Below, in pieces: positions 25,759-34,850 of a DNA stretch of 64,000 nt. Within the stretch, counting starts at the first letter, position 1. Every line of letters starts with the position of its first letter. The notes beneath the pieces were generated by a model. The model saw nothing but the letters and a program-made list of their open reading frames with translations, ran no database searches and had not been told where the DNA came from. The translations under genes were made by a program, and so were the position numbers. Origin of the DNA: Vibrio celticus (lineage in GTDB: Bacteria; Pseudomonadota; Gammaproteobacteria; Enterobacterales; Vibrionaceae); contig NZ_AP025464.1 of NCBI RefSeq assembly GCF_024347335.1, positions 434,001 through 498,000 on the forward strand. The letters run 5' to 3'.

Positions 25759-27190
25759 CTTGTGGAACCACGTTTAGTCGGTCACCGTAGATTGGGCGCA
25801 GTGCTTGCATCACTTCAATACGAGTCAACACACCCACCATTACGCCATTTTCTAACACTGGAAGCATATGTGGTTGGCTAACTTTCATCGCTTTTGCACG
25901 CTCTTCTAGAGAAAGAGAAGTCAGGCGAGTTGCGAAGCCCATACTTGTCGTCGGGTACAGTTGCTCTTTGTCGATGCATAGGAACTCAGCAACGTCTACT
26001 AGCTTGTCGTTTGCATCAATTGCCACAACGTCACGGCTCATAAGGTCTACGACTTTTTGGCCTTTAGTTGGGATGTAATCTTGGCACCAAAGGTCAACCA
26101 TTACGTCATGAACAGAGAAGATACCCACTAGACGGCCTTCAACATCGCAAACAGGAGCGCTAACAAGTTGCGCGTCTAAAAGTGTATCAATCGCGACTGA
26201 CGTTGGCATTTCTACGCTCAGTGTAATTGGTTGAGTGTTCATGATTTGCTTGATAGTCGTTGCTGTGTTCATAGTAATTTCCTTAACTGACGTAATTTCT
26301 GTTGTTTGTGTAATAGCGGTAATTTTTGCTGCTTTAAGTTGTGGGCGACGGTAGATACTCCAGTTGGCTAAGCCGACCAATACTGAACCACCTACGATGT
26401 TGCCGATTGTCACTGGTATTAAGTTTGCTGTGACAAATTGCATGACGTTTAAGTCTGCGTACTGCGCTGGTGTTGCACCGATTTGCATCCAGAAGCTTTC
26501 CGGGGCGAATGTTTGAATCGTGATGCCTAGAGGAACCATGAACATATTCGCCACACAGTGTTCAAAGCCTGAGCTTACGAACATTGCAACGGGTAACACG
26601 GTCATCATTGCTTTGGTCATTGCGTTAGCAGAGCTGAACGTTAACCAAATCGCTAAACACACCAACAAGTTACAAAGCACACCCAAAGCAAACGCTTGAA
26701 CTGGGCTGTGGTGCAGCTTGTGTTGAGCAATGTTTAGAGCGTTTAAGCCCCATTGGCCGCCATCCAGTTGATATAAGCCTGCTGCGCTTACCAAAGCCAA
26801 TAGGAACATGGCACCGATAAAGTTGCCGACATACACTTTGCCCCAGATAGACAGCATCTTAGTGAAGGTGATTTGCTTGTTAGCCCATGAGATGCTGGAT
26901 AACACTGAGCTGGTAAATAGCTCACCACCGCAAATCACAATCAAGATCAAACCCATACTGAATGCAAGACCGCCGGCTAAGCGACTCAATCCCCATCCAG
27001 CATCAGCGCTGCCCGTGGTTACCGTGATGTAGAACAAAAAAGCAAGCCCGATGAATGCGCCAGCCATGATTGCCAAACTCAATGTCATGCTGCTGGTTTT
27101 ATTTGCTTTACTTAATGCAAACTTCTCTGCTTCCGCCATCATTTCTGTTGGTGAGAACAGTTGATGATTTTCAGAAGTGCTGGTTGCCAT
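25739..27190 (-). CDS. Formate/nitrite channel fused to paired CBS domains
   Basis: The 483-residue protein joins two parts. Residues about 35-290 are an FNT channel (FocA/NirC family, anion channel for formate or nitrite) with six membrane segments and motifs such as GGELFTSS and SGFEHCVANMFM, the latter holding the conserved pore His. Residues about 308-475 hold two CBS modules (IKQIMNTQPIT..., VVDLMSRDVVAIDAND...), which usually bind adenine nucleotides. CBS fusion suggests nucleotide-gated transport. The junction near residue 307 retains a ribosome site and Met, so a separate CBS protein may also be made. It is divergent from a LysR gene. Confidence 0.92.
   Translation of the reverse strand: MATSTSENHQLFSPTEMMAEAEKFALSKANKTSSMTLSLAIMAGAFIGLAFLFYITVTTGSADAGWGLSRLAGGLAFSMGLILIVICGGELFTSSVLSSISWANKQITFTKMLSIWGKVYVGNFIGAMFLLALVSAAGLYQLDGGQWGLNALNIAQHKLHHSPVQAFALGVLCNLLVCLAIWLTFSSANAMTKAMMTVLPVAMFVSSGFEHCVANMFMVPLGITIQTFAPESFWMQIGATPAQYADLNVMQFVTANLIPVTIGNIVGGSVLVGLANWSIYRRPQLKAAKITAITQTTEITSVKEITMNTATTIKQIMNTQPITLSVEMPTSVAIDTLLDAQLVSAPVCDVEGRLVGIFSVHDVMVDLWCQDYIPTKGQKVVDLMSRDVVAIDANDKLVDVAEFLCIDKEQLYPTTSMGFATRLTSLSLEERAKAMKVSQPHMLPVLENGVMVGVLTRIEVMQALRPIYGDRLNVVPQAELETA
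26270..26284 (-). promoter_or_regulatory. Internal ribosome site at the FNT-CBS junction
   Basis: On the coding strand AAGGAAA (26278-26284) precedes an in-frame ATG (Met307, 26270-26272) by five bases. A TAA in another frame overlaps the purine run (26283-26285). The layout is that of a former gene end, ribosome site and gene start. Confidence 0.55.
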
Positions 27191-27351
27191 ATTCCCCCCT
27201 TGAACAATCCGTCATGTGTAATTCCTAGTGTTAATGACTTGGTTAATCCGTAATGGTTAATCAGTAATGTTTTGCAGGGCTCGTTGTGTCCTGCCATTTC
27301 AGATTAGGGCGTTGATGGGTAGAGGTAAAATTGATAATTTTTAGAAACCAC

Positions 27352-27366
27352 ATCAAATTTATTGAT
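27352..27366. promoter_or_regulatory. Candidate LysR binding site
   Basis: ATCAA-ATTTA-TTGAT is a dyad with the T-N11-A shape of LysR sites. It lies between the divergent FNT-CBS and LysR genes. Function is inferred from position only. Confidence 0.4.
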
Positions 27367-27463
27367 ATAGATTGGGTTAAGCGTAGAATGAAATTGATTG
27401 CTCATTGGCTTTATAAAAAACGAGCATCAGGACACAAATAATTAAAAGCATTAAGGATGAATT

Positions 27464-28369
27464 TTGCGTTATTCATTAAAGCAACTCGCGGTATTTGATG
27501 CAGTAGCAGACTCCGGGAGCGTTAGTCAGGCAGCAGACAAATTGGCGTTGACTCAGTCGGCGACAAGTATGTCTCTTGCACAGTTGGAAAAAATGCTCGG
27601 CAGGCCTTTGTTTGAAAGGCAGGGCAAGCAAATGGCCCTGACTCATTGGGGCATGTGGTTAAGGCCAAAAGCGAAGCGTTTGCTGCAAGATGCGCAGCAA
27701 ATTGAGATGGGTTTTTACGAGCAGCATTTGTTGAGTGGCGAACTCAAATTAGGTGCTAGCCAAACTCCAGCGGAACACCTCGTGCCGGATCTCATCAGTA
27801 TTATTGATAACGACTTTCCTGAGATGCGAATCTCGCTTGGCGTGCAAAGTACCGACGCAGTCATTGATGGTGTATTAGATTATCAATATGACTTAGGCGT
27901 TATCGAAGGTCGTTGTGATGACAACCGAGTTCACCAAGAAGTGTGGTGTACCGACCATTTAACGGTGGTTGCATCGGCTCATCACCCGTTTGCGAAGCGT
28001 GAACGAGTCAGCTTGGCGCAATTAGAACAAGCAAAGTGGGTATTACGCGAACATGGTTCGGGTACTCGCAAAGTTTTTGATAGCTCTATTCACCATTTAA
28101 TTGGCGATCTCGATGTTTGGCGAGAGTATGAACACGTTCCTGTTTTAAGAAGTTTGGTTGCAAACGGCCCATATTTAACGTGTTTACCTTATCTAGATGT
28201 CGAACAGTTTGTTGAGTCAGGTCAACTGGTGACGTTGAATGTTCCTGAGCTTGAAATGGAAAGAACCTTGTCCTTTATTTGGCGTGCTGACATGGCAGAG
28301 AACCCACTTGCTGAATGTATCAAGCGTGAAGGTAAGCGCATGATGAAAGGCAAACGGTCGGTTCTTTAG
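27464..28369 (+). CDS. LysR-family regulator, YeiE-like
   Basis: The 301-residue protein has an N-terminal winged helix-turn-helix (about residues 3-62; LKQLAVFDAVADSGSVSQAADKLALTQSATSMSLAQLE, with key stretch split here for length) and a substrate-binding domain (about 90-295). It most resembles YeiE/CysB-like LysR proteins. The start is a TTG at 27464 after AAGGATGA; no in-frame ATG fits. It is divergent from the FNT-CBS gene and precedes a DUF1097 membrane protein gene, either of which it may control. Confidence 0.9.
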   Translation: MRYSLKQLAVFDAVADSGSVSQAADKLALTQSATSMSLAQLEKMLGRPLFERQGKQMALTHWGMWLRPKAKRLLQDAQQIEMGFYEQHLLSGELKLGASQTPAEHLVPDLISIIDNDFPEMRISLGVQSTDAVIDGVLDYQYDLGVIEGRCDDNRVHQEVWCTDHLTVVASAHHPFAKRERVSLAQLEQAKWVLREHGSGTRKVFDSSIHHLIGDLDVWREYEHVPVLRSLVANGPYLTCLPYLDVEQFVESGQLVTLNVPELEMERTLSFIWRADMAENPLAECIKREGKRMMKGKRSVL

Positions 28370-28574
28370 TCGCTATTCAACACCAATGCTAATAACTAAA
28401 TATGTTGAATAAGCGATTTCGGTCTCCATCTAGTGATAAATGCATGTTCGCATACATTATTAATGTGATCGTGATCGGCTAAATAAGGGCTATCTTCCCA
28501 TAGTATGCTTACTTGATTTTAAGTGAGGCTAAATCCGGTTGCGTTCAATTACGTAATTAGGCTTTAGAAATAGT

Positions 28575-29069
28575 ATGAGTACATTAGTCGCGATTTCATT
28601 AACAACAGGTATTTTGTCAGGTCTATGGGGATGGATTGCTATCTCTTTTGGCTTGTTGTCATGGGCAGGTTTCTTAGGTTGCACCAGTTACTTTGCTTCG
28701 CCAACAGGCGGTGTTAAAGGACTAGCAGGTAGCTTATTGACCAACATGACTGGCGTATTCTGGGCAATGGTGATTATCGAAAGCTCAACCTTCGCAGGGT
28801 TAGAGATTTTAGGCTACATGATTACTGCTATTGTGGCTTTCTTTATGTGTATTCAAGCGAAACAAGCGTGGCTAGGTTATATCCCAGGCACCTTCATTGG
28901 TTGCTGTGCGACGTTTGCTGCAGGTGGCGATTGGCAACTTGTAGTACCATCTTTACTGCTTGGTGGTGTATTTGGATACTTGATGAAAGCAACAGGGTTA
29001 TGGCTTCACGAGAAATCGACTCAATCTTCGGAAGTTGTTGAACAACACGCTAAACAGGCAAAGGCTTAA
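28575..29069 (+). CDS. DUF1097 inner-membrane protein, YcdZ-like
   Basis: A 164-residue protein with about five membrane helices and the DUF1097 core (LLSWAGFLGCTSYFASP and IPGTFIGCCATFAAGGDW). The family has no known function. It lies 205 bases downstream of the LysR gene on the same strand and ends with a short hydrophilic tail. A terminator at 29147 closes the unit. Confidence 0.88.
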   Translation: MSTLVAISLTTGILSGLWGWIAISFGLLSWAGFLGCTSYFASPTGGVKGLAGSLLTNMTGVFWAMVIIESSTFAGLEILGYMITAIVAFFMCIQAKQAWLGYIPGTFIGCCATFAAGGDWQLVVPSLLLGGVFGYLMKATGLWLHEKSTQSSEVVEQHAKQAKA

Positions 29070-29146
29070 TTCGTTAACCTAACCTTAGCTAGTCACTGTG
29101 AACTCTTGCAAGATAACCCCCAATTAATTTGTATATCGATTTATAC

Positions 29147-29173
29147 AGGCACACCGTTTGGTGAGCCTTTTTT
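29147..29173 (+). terminator. Terminator of the DUF1097 gene
   Basis: AGGC-A-CACC/GGTG-A-GCCT with loop GTTT and one A-A mismatch is followed by six or seven T. Confidence 0.85.
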
Positions 29174-29240
29174 GGTTGAGGCGACTAGCTAAATATTTCA
29201 TCAGTAGAGCAACTGATAGTATCTATAAGACAAATTATGC

Positions 29241-30995
29241 TTAGGTATTTCCGTTCGCCATGGTGATCACGCGTTTTAATGTCCACCTTAACAAAAGCGG
29301 AATGCATTCTTGTCCTTGATTCTCACAATGAGAAACAATGGCGAGTGCAAGGTCGGGTTTTGCATGTTTCTTCAATACCTTGGCAACCACTTTCTTCGGA
29401 GGGATAGGGTGATCGTATGGAATCTTAACCATGTCACGGAAAAAGCTCTCAAACCCATTCATATAAAGGTAATGCTCGATATCTTTATCTGGCAGTTCGG
29501 TGAGTCTGTGTCTTTCCTGATCATTACCGAGTTTCGATAACACTGTCGCGGCATACTTTTTACCGGCGGCATCGCCGTCAGTCACCACATGCCAATCAAT
29601 ACCAAACTCTTGTGCAACCTTAATCAGCGCCTTAAGTCCTGATTGGGCGAACTCAATAATCTGCACACCTTCCGCTGCTAGGTTATAGCCACATTGGTTG
29701 GCAAGTTCATTGAACAACCAAACCTCAGTTTCACCTTCTACTAATAGCCAACAGCGAGCAAATAGTGCCCCAGAGCGGTGGAAGCGGATATGAAAACCAA
29801 TTCGACGAAGTTCATCCTTACTGAAATGGTTCATGTTGAGTTGATTGGCGATGGTTTTATCTGACTGACGAACCAAGCGACGAATAGATTGAAGTGGAAC
29901 AGCTGCAAGTAGGTCGCCACTGTTGGTGATGAGGATTTTCTGCATGGGCAATTTCTGCATTAAGCTCCAAGCCCTTGCCAAGTGCGTTGGGTGTAATCGA
30001 CCTTCTGGATCTTCAAGGATCAAAAGAGGGCGCGCACATCGTCTTAGGTCGTTTGGCCCTTTAGCTTGTAGATAAGCGTTAAGTAACCCCATGAATAATA
30101 AGCGGGTTTGTTTATTTTTGGTCTCTTCGACGAGTTGATGAATGCTCTGATCATTGGCGCCAGCAGAATAAAGTAATCCGTCTCGCTGTTTTCTAGGGTT
30201 GCGACGAGAAGTACTTTTGAAAGAAAAATAGTGCTCAATCAAACTTTGCATCGACTCTAGGCTACTGCGCATTTCACCTTTATTCACATGACCAGGAATC
30301 GCCATTAGACGACGGCAGGTGTTGTCGATTCGTTTTTCTATTCTTGCTTGTCGACCATTCCCGTTATTGGCGCCGTTTCCATTTGTGCCATTGCTTGCGT
30401 GATGATTCCCGTTCCCGTTCCCGTTTGAATTTGCATTATTAGCGTGACCATTGCTAGGAAGGTGAGCATTGTGGTTAAGGGACTTGCCGTTGAAAGGACG
30501 ATCAAAGTGCCTTGCATCACGCAAACGTATCACGGGATGTAAGGTCATTAATTCTTGAGCGAGCTTTTCTGAATGATGAAGCTTGAGCGGATTACCGTCC
30601 AAACCAAGAAATGCATAGTGTGTGGTTGTCTCATACTGTTCTAACGTCGCGCTGATGCGATAATAGATGCGAAATACGCCAAACTCGTCTTGAACCCAAA
30701 TAGGTTTGAGCTTGCGATAACGACCTGCGTTAAGTTCGCTCTTATCGTTAGCTTTTAAGGCGAGAACAATTTGAAGATGTTGAGACTGTGGATGTGAAAC
30801 TGAGTAATCGACATGAAAATCGGTCATTTCAAAGTGATATGGCACACCGTCTGAGGGCAGAACGACGGAAAGGGCATCCAATAATGAAGACTTACCCCAA
30901 GTATTTTCACCAATAAGCGTGGTTAGCTCGTCAAACGCGAGTGACATGCGCTTGATACCTCGAAAGCCAGAAATCTCGATTCTTTCTAGTTGCAT
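29241..30995 (-). CDS. ybjD: YbjD-like ATPase/TOPRIM protein (OLD family)
   Basis: The 584-residue protein has an SMC/RecF-type ATPase head: FRGI at residue 11 and Walker A GENTWGKSS at 29-37. Walker B is at LILEDPEGRLHP. A C-terminal TOPRIM nuclease domain follows (LLVEGETEVWLF, then TDGDAAGKKY). The layout matches the DUF2813/YbjD branch of the OLD nucleases, whose physiological role is unclear. Residues about 175-213 form a low-complexity Asn/Gly/His insert encoded partly by three TTCCCG-type hexamer repeats (30406-30426 on the plus strand). Enteric YbjD lacks such a tract as far as I recall. It is monocistronic, divergent from the nucleotidase gene. Confidence 0.9.
   Translation of the reverse strand: MQLERIEISGFRGIKRMSLAFDELTTLIGENTWGKSSLLDALSVVLPSDGVPYHFEMTDFHVDYSVSHPQSQHLQIVLALKANDKSELNAGRYRKLKPIWVQDEFGVFRIYYRISATLEQYETTTHYAFLGLDGNPLKLHHSEKLAQELMTLHPVIRLRDARHFDRPFNGKSLNHNAHLPSNGHANNANSNGNGNGNHHASNGTNGNGANNGNGRQARIEKRIDNTCRRLMAIPGHVNKGEMRSSLESMQSLIEHYFSFKSTSRRNPRKQRDGLLYSAGANDQSIHQLVEETKNKQTRLLFMGLLNAYLQAKGPNDLRRCARPLLILEDPEGRLHPTHLARAWSLMQKLPMQKILITNSGDLLAAVPLQSIRRLVRQSDKTIANQLNMNHFSKDELRRIGFHIRFHRSGALFARCWLLVEGETEVWLFNELANQCGYNLAAEGVQIIEFAQSGLKALIKVAQEFGIDWHVVTDGDAAGKKYAATVLSKLGNDQERHRLTELPDKDIEHYLYMNGFESFFRDMVKIPYDHPIPPKKVVAKVLKKHAKPDLALAIVSHCENQGQECIPLLLRWTLKRVITMANGNT
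30406..30426. repeat. Hexamer repeat (TTCCCG) within the YbjD homologue
   Basis: Three consecutive TTCCCG units followed by TTT encode the Asn-Gly-Asn-Gly run on the minus strand. Such in-frame hexamer repeats can change copy number without frameshift. Confidence 0.75.
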
Positions 30996-31233
30996 AGGCT
31001 TACTCCTAACGGAAGGCTCTGCTAATTATTTGAAAGCTAACAGATATCTTTAATCATAATCGAAAAATCCAAATCTGGTATGCTCACCTGTCACAAAACC
31101 CGTTGTTTATTAATACGGTGCAAAATGAGATTTTTGATCTATCTCGAGTATTTTTTTGCAGTGCAGTTTCATAAAATTCACGATTCTGTCATGATTCTCG
31201 ACCTAGTATGAAGGGACAAAGAGAGAAGAAAAT

Positions 31234-32973
31234 ATGACTAAAAAGAATAAGCCAGCAAAAATAGTGTTGGCACACATCAACGACACCCACTCATACTTTG
31301 AACCAACCTCGTTACAGCTATCACTTAAAATGAACAACCACATCATTGAACCTTATGTCAGTGCTGGTGGCTTTGCTCGAATTTCAACACGCTTCAAACA
31401 AATAGAACAAGATGCCCAGCGTCAGACGGTTGGAACCGTGTTCCTGCACGCTGGCGACTGCTTCCAGGGCACTTTGTACTTTTCTTTATTCAAAGGAAAA
31501 GCCAACGCCGATTTGTTGAATGCCCTTAATATAGATGCCATGACGCTCGGTAATCACGAGTTAGACATGGGTAATGAGCCCGTTGCGATTTTCGCGAAAA
31601 GAATCAAATTCCCACTGTTGGCCGGTAACTGGAATCTATCGAATGAGGATATCAATAAAACTCATACGCTAGCGGACAACGACATTGTTAAGCCTTATCT
31701 GCCTGAAACACGAAGTGCTTCTTTTATAACGAAAGAATTTGACGGCGAGAAGGTCGCAATATTCGGCTTAAGCATCGACAAGATGGCAGGCATCGCTAAC
31801 CCAGATATCGATACACCGTTTGAAAATGCTTTGGAAACGGCAAAAGCGACCATTGAGCAAATTCATCAAGCAGGCATCAACAAGATTGTGTTACTTAGCC
31901 ATCTTGGTTACGAAGCTGATTTAGAGTTAGCAGCTAACGTAACAGGTATTGGCGTCATCGTTGGTGGTCATAGTCATCGCTTACAAGGTGATTTCTCTGA
32001 TATCGGCTTAGTTAAAGATGATGAATACGGTGTGAAAATTGGCGATACCTATGTTGTGCAAGCGGGTTTCCACGCCATGAGCCTAGGACACTGCGAAATT
32101 GAGTTCGATTCTCAAGGTAAAGTGACGCACTTCAATGGTAAGAACGAACTGTTATTAGGCCGTCGACTCTTTATAGATGCGAAACTGAGCGAAGTTGGAC
32201 AAGACGATGCTCACGATATGGCGTGTGAGTTTTTGAATAATCACCCCAATATCGCAGTGTGTAAGAAAGATCCTGAGCTGCAGAGCATTCTGACGGACAA
32301 ATACCAGCCGCGAGTTCGAAAGCTTCAGCAACAAGTGATTGCTCATGCAGATACCAAACTTCGCCATGTACGTATTCCAGATGATAAAGGCCCGAGTCAA
32401 CTCGCGCCCTTGGTTGCTCAATCATTTCACCATCTAATGAACAAGAAAGGGCATCAGGTTGACTTTGCCATTCATAACGCCGGTGGTGTTAGAAATTCAC
32501 TGAATAGCGGTGATGTTTCTGTTGCCGATATTGCCGGAAAACTACTACCGTTTGCCGTACCCATTGGTGTGTATGAAGTAAAAGGTGAAACGATCGCTGG
32601 CATGCTTGAAGGTGCAATCAATAACGCGATCGATAATGGTGTAGTGGGCACAGGTTCAGGCAGCTTCCCTTATACGCATAAGCTGAGGTTTTGTTACCAC
32701 AAAGAAGCGCCTTTAGGACACAGGATTCACCATCTAGAAATCCACTCTGATGATTCAGGTTGGCAAGCTGTTTCTCGCCACCGTATATACCGTGGCGCGT
32801 CGTCAGCCTACACAATGAAAGGGAAAGAGGGCTATAACGCTGTGTTGGATATGATTGGTGATGGCACGGTCACCACTGACTCTATGGCAGACTGCTTCAT
32901 CGAGTTTCTGCAAGACCACCCAGAGTCGCTTCAACTCAATGAACCGTTGAATTGCATGGAGTGTTTTAGATAA
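31234..32973 (+). CDS. 5'-nucleotidase/cyclic phosphodiesterase family metallophosphatase, no signal peptide
   Basis: The 579-residue enzyme has an N-terminal metallophosphatase domain (HINDTHS at residues 14-20, GDCFQG, TLGNHELDMG, LLSHLGYEADLELA, and VGGHSH). The C-terminal 5'-nucleotidase domain includes HNAGGVRNSLNSGDVS and the stacking region YNAVLDMIGDG. UshA-type relatives are exported, but this one begins MTKKNKPAKIVLAH without any hydrophobic leader. The ribosome site GAGAGAAG right before the ATG supports that start. It is thus probably cytoplasmic and may hydrolyse nucleotides or related phosphoesters inside the cell. Confidence 0.9.
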   Translation: MTKKNKPAKIVLAHINDTHSYFEPTSLQLSLKMNNHIIEPYVSAGGFARISTRFKQIEQDAQRQTVGTVFLHAGDCFQGTLYFSLFKGKANADLLNALNIDAMTLGNHELDMGNEPVAIFAKRIKFPLLAGNWNLSNEDINKTHTLADNDIVKPYLPETRSASFITKEFDGEKVAIFGLSIDKMAGIANPDIDTPFENALETAKATIEQIHQAGINKIVLLSHLGYEADLELAANVTGIGVIVGGHSHRLQGDFSDIGLVKDDEYGVKIGDTYVVQAGFHAMSLGHCEIEFDSQGKVTHFNGKNELLLGRRLFIDAKLSEVGQDDAHDMACEFLNNHPNIAVCKKDPELQSILTDKYQPRVRKLQQQVIAHADTKLRHVRIPDDKGPSQLAPLVAQSFHHLMNKKGHQVDFAIHNAGGVRNSLNSGDVSVADIAGKLLPFAVPIGVYEVKGETIAGMLEGAINNAIDNGVVGTGSGSFPYTHKLRFCYHKEAPLGHRIHHLEIHSDDSGWQAVSRHRIYRGASSAYTMKGKEGYNAVLDMIGDGTVTTDSMADCFIEFLQDHPESLQLNEPLNCMECFR

Positions 32974-33075
32974 CTAAAGGTGATACTGATATTTAACACT
33001 ATTAGTTTGGGTTATTGATAAAATTGGCATTGTTTATGCTTTATTTGTGCAGGTCGCCTTCTTGTGGAGATATGC

Positions 33076-33171
33076 ATGGATAAGAAAGATTGGTTAGATG
33101 CGGTAGCAGTTGTCGGTTGGGTATCAGTTTGGTCAGCGTTAGTGTATTTGGTGCCAACTACAGGTTTGTAA
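33076..33171 (+). CDS. Small membrane protein, 31 residues
   Basis: The ATG at 33076 follows GTGGAGAT at proper spacing. The peptide has a charged start (MDKKDW) and then one hydrophobic segment (AVAVVGWVSVWSALVYLV), typical of small inner-membrane proteins. It lies 100 bases past the nucleotidase stop and just before a terminator at 33262. No family is recognised. Confidence 0.6.
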   Translation: MDKKDWLDAVAVVGWVSVWSALVYLVPTTGL

Positions 33172-33261
33172 TGGTTCTGCGTGCTGGATAAGACGAGCTT
33201 TTTAACAGTCGCAGTATTCTTATTATCAATACACGCTATACCTAGCGTAAGTGGAAGAAAT

Positions 33262-33288
33262 AAAAAAGGAGCAGATTGCTCCTTTTTT
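33262..33288 (+). terminator. Terminator after the small membrane protein
   Basis: A twelve-base stem AAAAAAGGAGCA/TGCTCCTTTTTT with loop GAT. It separates the nucleotidase/small-protein unit from the riboswitch leader. Confidence 0.9.
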
Positions 33289-33340
33289 GCTTTTTCCGTG
33301 CAAATTTATATAGACGAAACACAATCAGAGGATTATTATC

Positions 33341-33480
33341 CACGCGTTTGGGGAGTAGTTAGCGCAAGTTTACATATCGTCATCTCGTTAGGCCAAGAGT
33401 CTATCCGGTATGTAAAGGTGAAATCCCATATTTCACTTCAACGAGACCAACGCAATCACAGTCAAGATCCGTAATGGAGC
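33341..33480 (+). ncRNA. yybP-ykoY (manganese) riboswitch in the alx leader
   Basis: The leader of the TerC/Alx gene contains the two conserved segments of the yybP-ykoY aptamer: GGGGAGTAG at 33350-33358 and ACGAGACC at 33441-33448, with hairpin-forming sequence between (for example GTGAAATCCCATATTTCAC). In E. coli the same element precedes alx and mntP and senses Mn2+. A further hairpin (GCGGAAG at 33497 with CTTCCGC at 33518) directly precedes the ribosome site GGAGGA and may be the expression platform. Boundaries are approximate. Confidence 0.85.
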
Positions 33481-33535
33481 TTGATATGCTTTGTTTGCGG
33501 AAGGTCTTTGTACAGTTCTTCCGCCCGGAGGAATA

Positions 33536-34537
33536 ATGAACTCAACTCAATCTCTATTATCTACAAATAGTGAATCCTTTTTTTCATCGCCAATCATGAC
33601 GACTTATGCGGGCTTTTTCCTGCTGACGGTTATTCTCGTCTCTATTGATATCTATCAGACTCGTGGCGGTAACGTGACTATCAAGAAAGCGGCAATCTGG
33701 AGTGTATTCTGGTTTGTACTTGCGTTTTTGTTTGCTGGCTCTATTTACCTGTTTTGGGACATTTATGCGCCGAACAGTGACTACACAGCGCAAAAAGCAA
33801 CCGTGTCATTCATTACGGGTTACTTGTTAGAAAAATCCCTTAGCGTAGACAACTTGTTTGTTTTTGCGATGATCTTTGCTCAATACCAGGTTCCTGAGCA
33901 TCTAAGACCTCGTGCGTTACTCTGGGGTGTCATTGGTGCATTGGTGCTTCGTGCAATTATGATCGCACTAGGCGCACAGCTATTGGCAGAATACCACTGG
34001 GTACTTTACGTGTTCGCTGCGTTCTTGATTGGTACGGGTATTAAGCTGGCATTAGACAAGGGCGAAGAGGAGAGTGTGAATACTTTGCCTGAAAAGCTAC
34101 TTCGTAAAGTGATGCCGGTAACCGAGGATTTTCATGGCACTGCATTATTGGTTAAACAGGGGGCTAAATGGGCATTCACGCCAATGATGTTGGTTATCGG
34201 TGCGATCGCAGTGATGGACGTGATGTTTGCATTGGACTCTATCCCTGCGATCTTTGCGGTAACACAAGAACCGTTCTTGGTATTAGCGGCAAACGTATTT
34301 GCGTTACTTGGCCTTCGTTCGTTGTATTTTGTACTGCAAGGTATGATGGACAAGTTCATCTACTTGAAACCGGCACTGGCATTCATCATGGTGTTCATCG
34401 GTGTGAAAATGCTATTGGTTGACAGTGAGTGGGCTATCCCAACTTATTGGTCGCTTGCTGTGCTGATTTCGACTATGACGATTGCGGTTATAGCGTCGGT
34501 TTATGCGAAGAAGCCAGGTATTGAACAAGTAAATTAA
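33536..34537 (+). CDS. alx: TerC-family membrane protein, Alx-like
   Basis: A 333-residue inner-membrane protein with about nine hydrophobic segments and the TerC hallmark acidic motifs EKSLSVDNLFVF and MFALDSIPAIFAVT. Alx in E. coli is a pH- and Mn-responsive membrane protein thought to export manganese. I put the start at 33536, preceded by GGAGGAATA; a longer frame starting at 33491 would run through the leader hairpin. The yybP-ykoY element upstream strongly supports manganese-dependent expression. Confidence 0.93.
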   Translation: MNSTQSLLSTNSESFFSSPIMTTYAGFFLLTVILVSIDIYQTRGGNVTIKKAAIWSVFWFVLAFLFAGSIYLFWDIYAPNSDYTAQKATVSFITGYLLEKSLSVDNLFVFAMIFAQYQVPEHLRPRALLWGVIGALVLRAIMIALGAQLLAEYHWVLYVFAAFLIGTGIKLALDKGEEESVNTLPEKLLRKVMPVTEDFHGTALLVKQGAKWAFTPMMLVIGAIAVMDVMFALDSIPAIFAVTQEPFLVLAANVFALLGLRSLYFVLQGMMDKFIYLKPALAFIMVFIGVKMLLVDSEWAIPTYWSLAVLISTMTIAVIASVYAKKPGIEQVN

Positions 34538-34850
34538 AAACAAATATAACTTATCGAAAAGTCGATAATGAACACGTGGCTGATGAAGTGGTAAATTTAT
34601 TTATGTAAATTTTCTGTGACATTGGCCACTGTTGTTTGCGGAGTATTTGTACTAAATGCATGATTTAAACACTATGTTGAATTTATACTCACATAGTATG
34701 CATATCTATTTTGTGGTGTTGTTAATGGTTTGTTTTATTAGAAAAACTAATTCCAAAATCTAATTTTAGTCATTTTTTAACCTACAAAAGATCACCTATT
34801 ATTCTTGTCATCAGAACGAAACACATTAATAAATTTATAGAGAGGCAATC
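34538..34850. other. AT-rich promoter region
   Basis: About 310 bases between alx and the 62-residue gene. It is AT-rich with scattered weak -10-like sequences. No terminator for alx is apparent and no coding frame or repeat stands out. Confidence 0.45.

Noticed and set aside
33181..33474. 97-codon frame upstream of alx
   Set aside because: It crosses a strong terminator and the yybP-ykoY riboswitch; no ribosome site and no protein-like pattern. The region is better explained as structured RNA.
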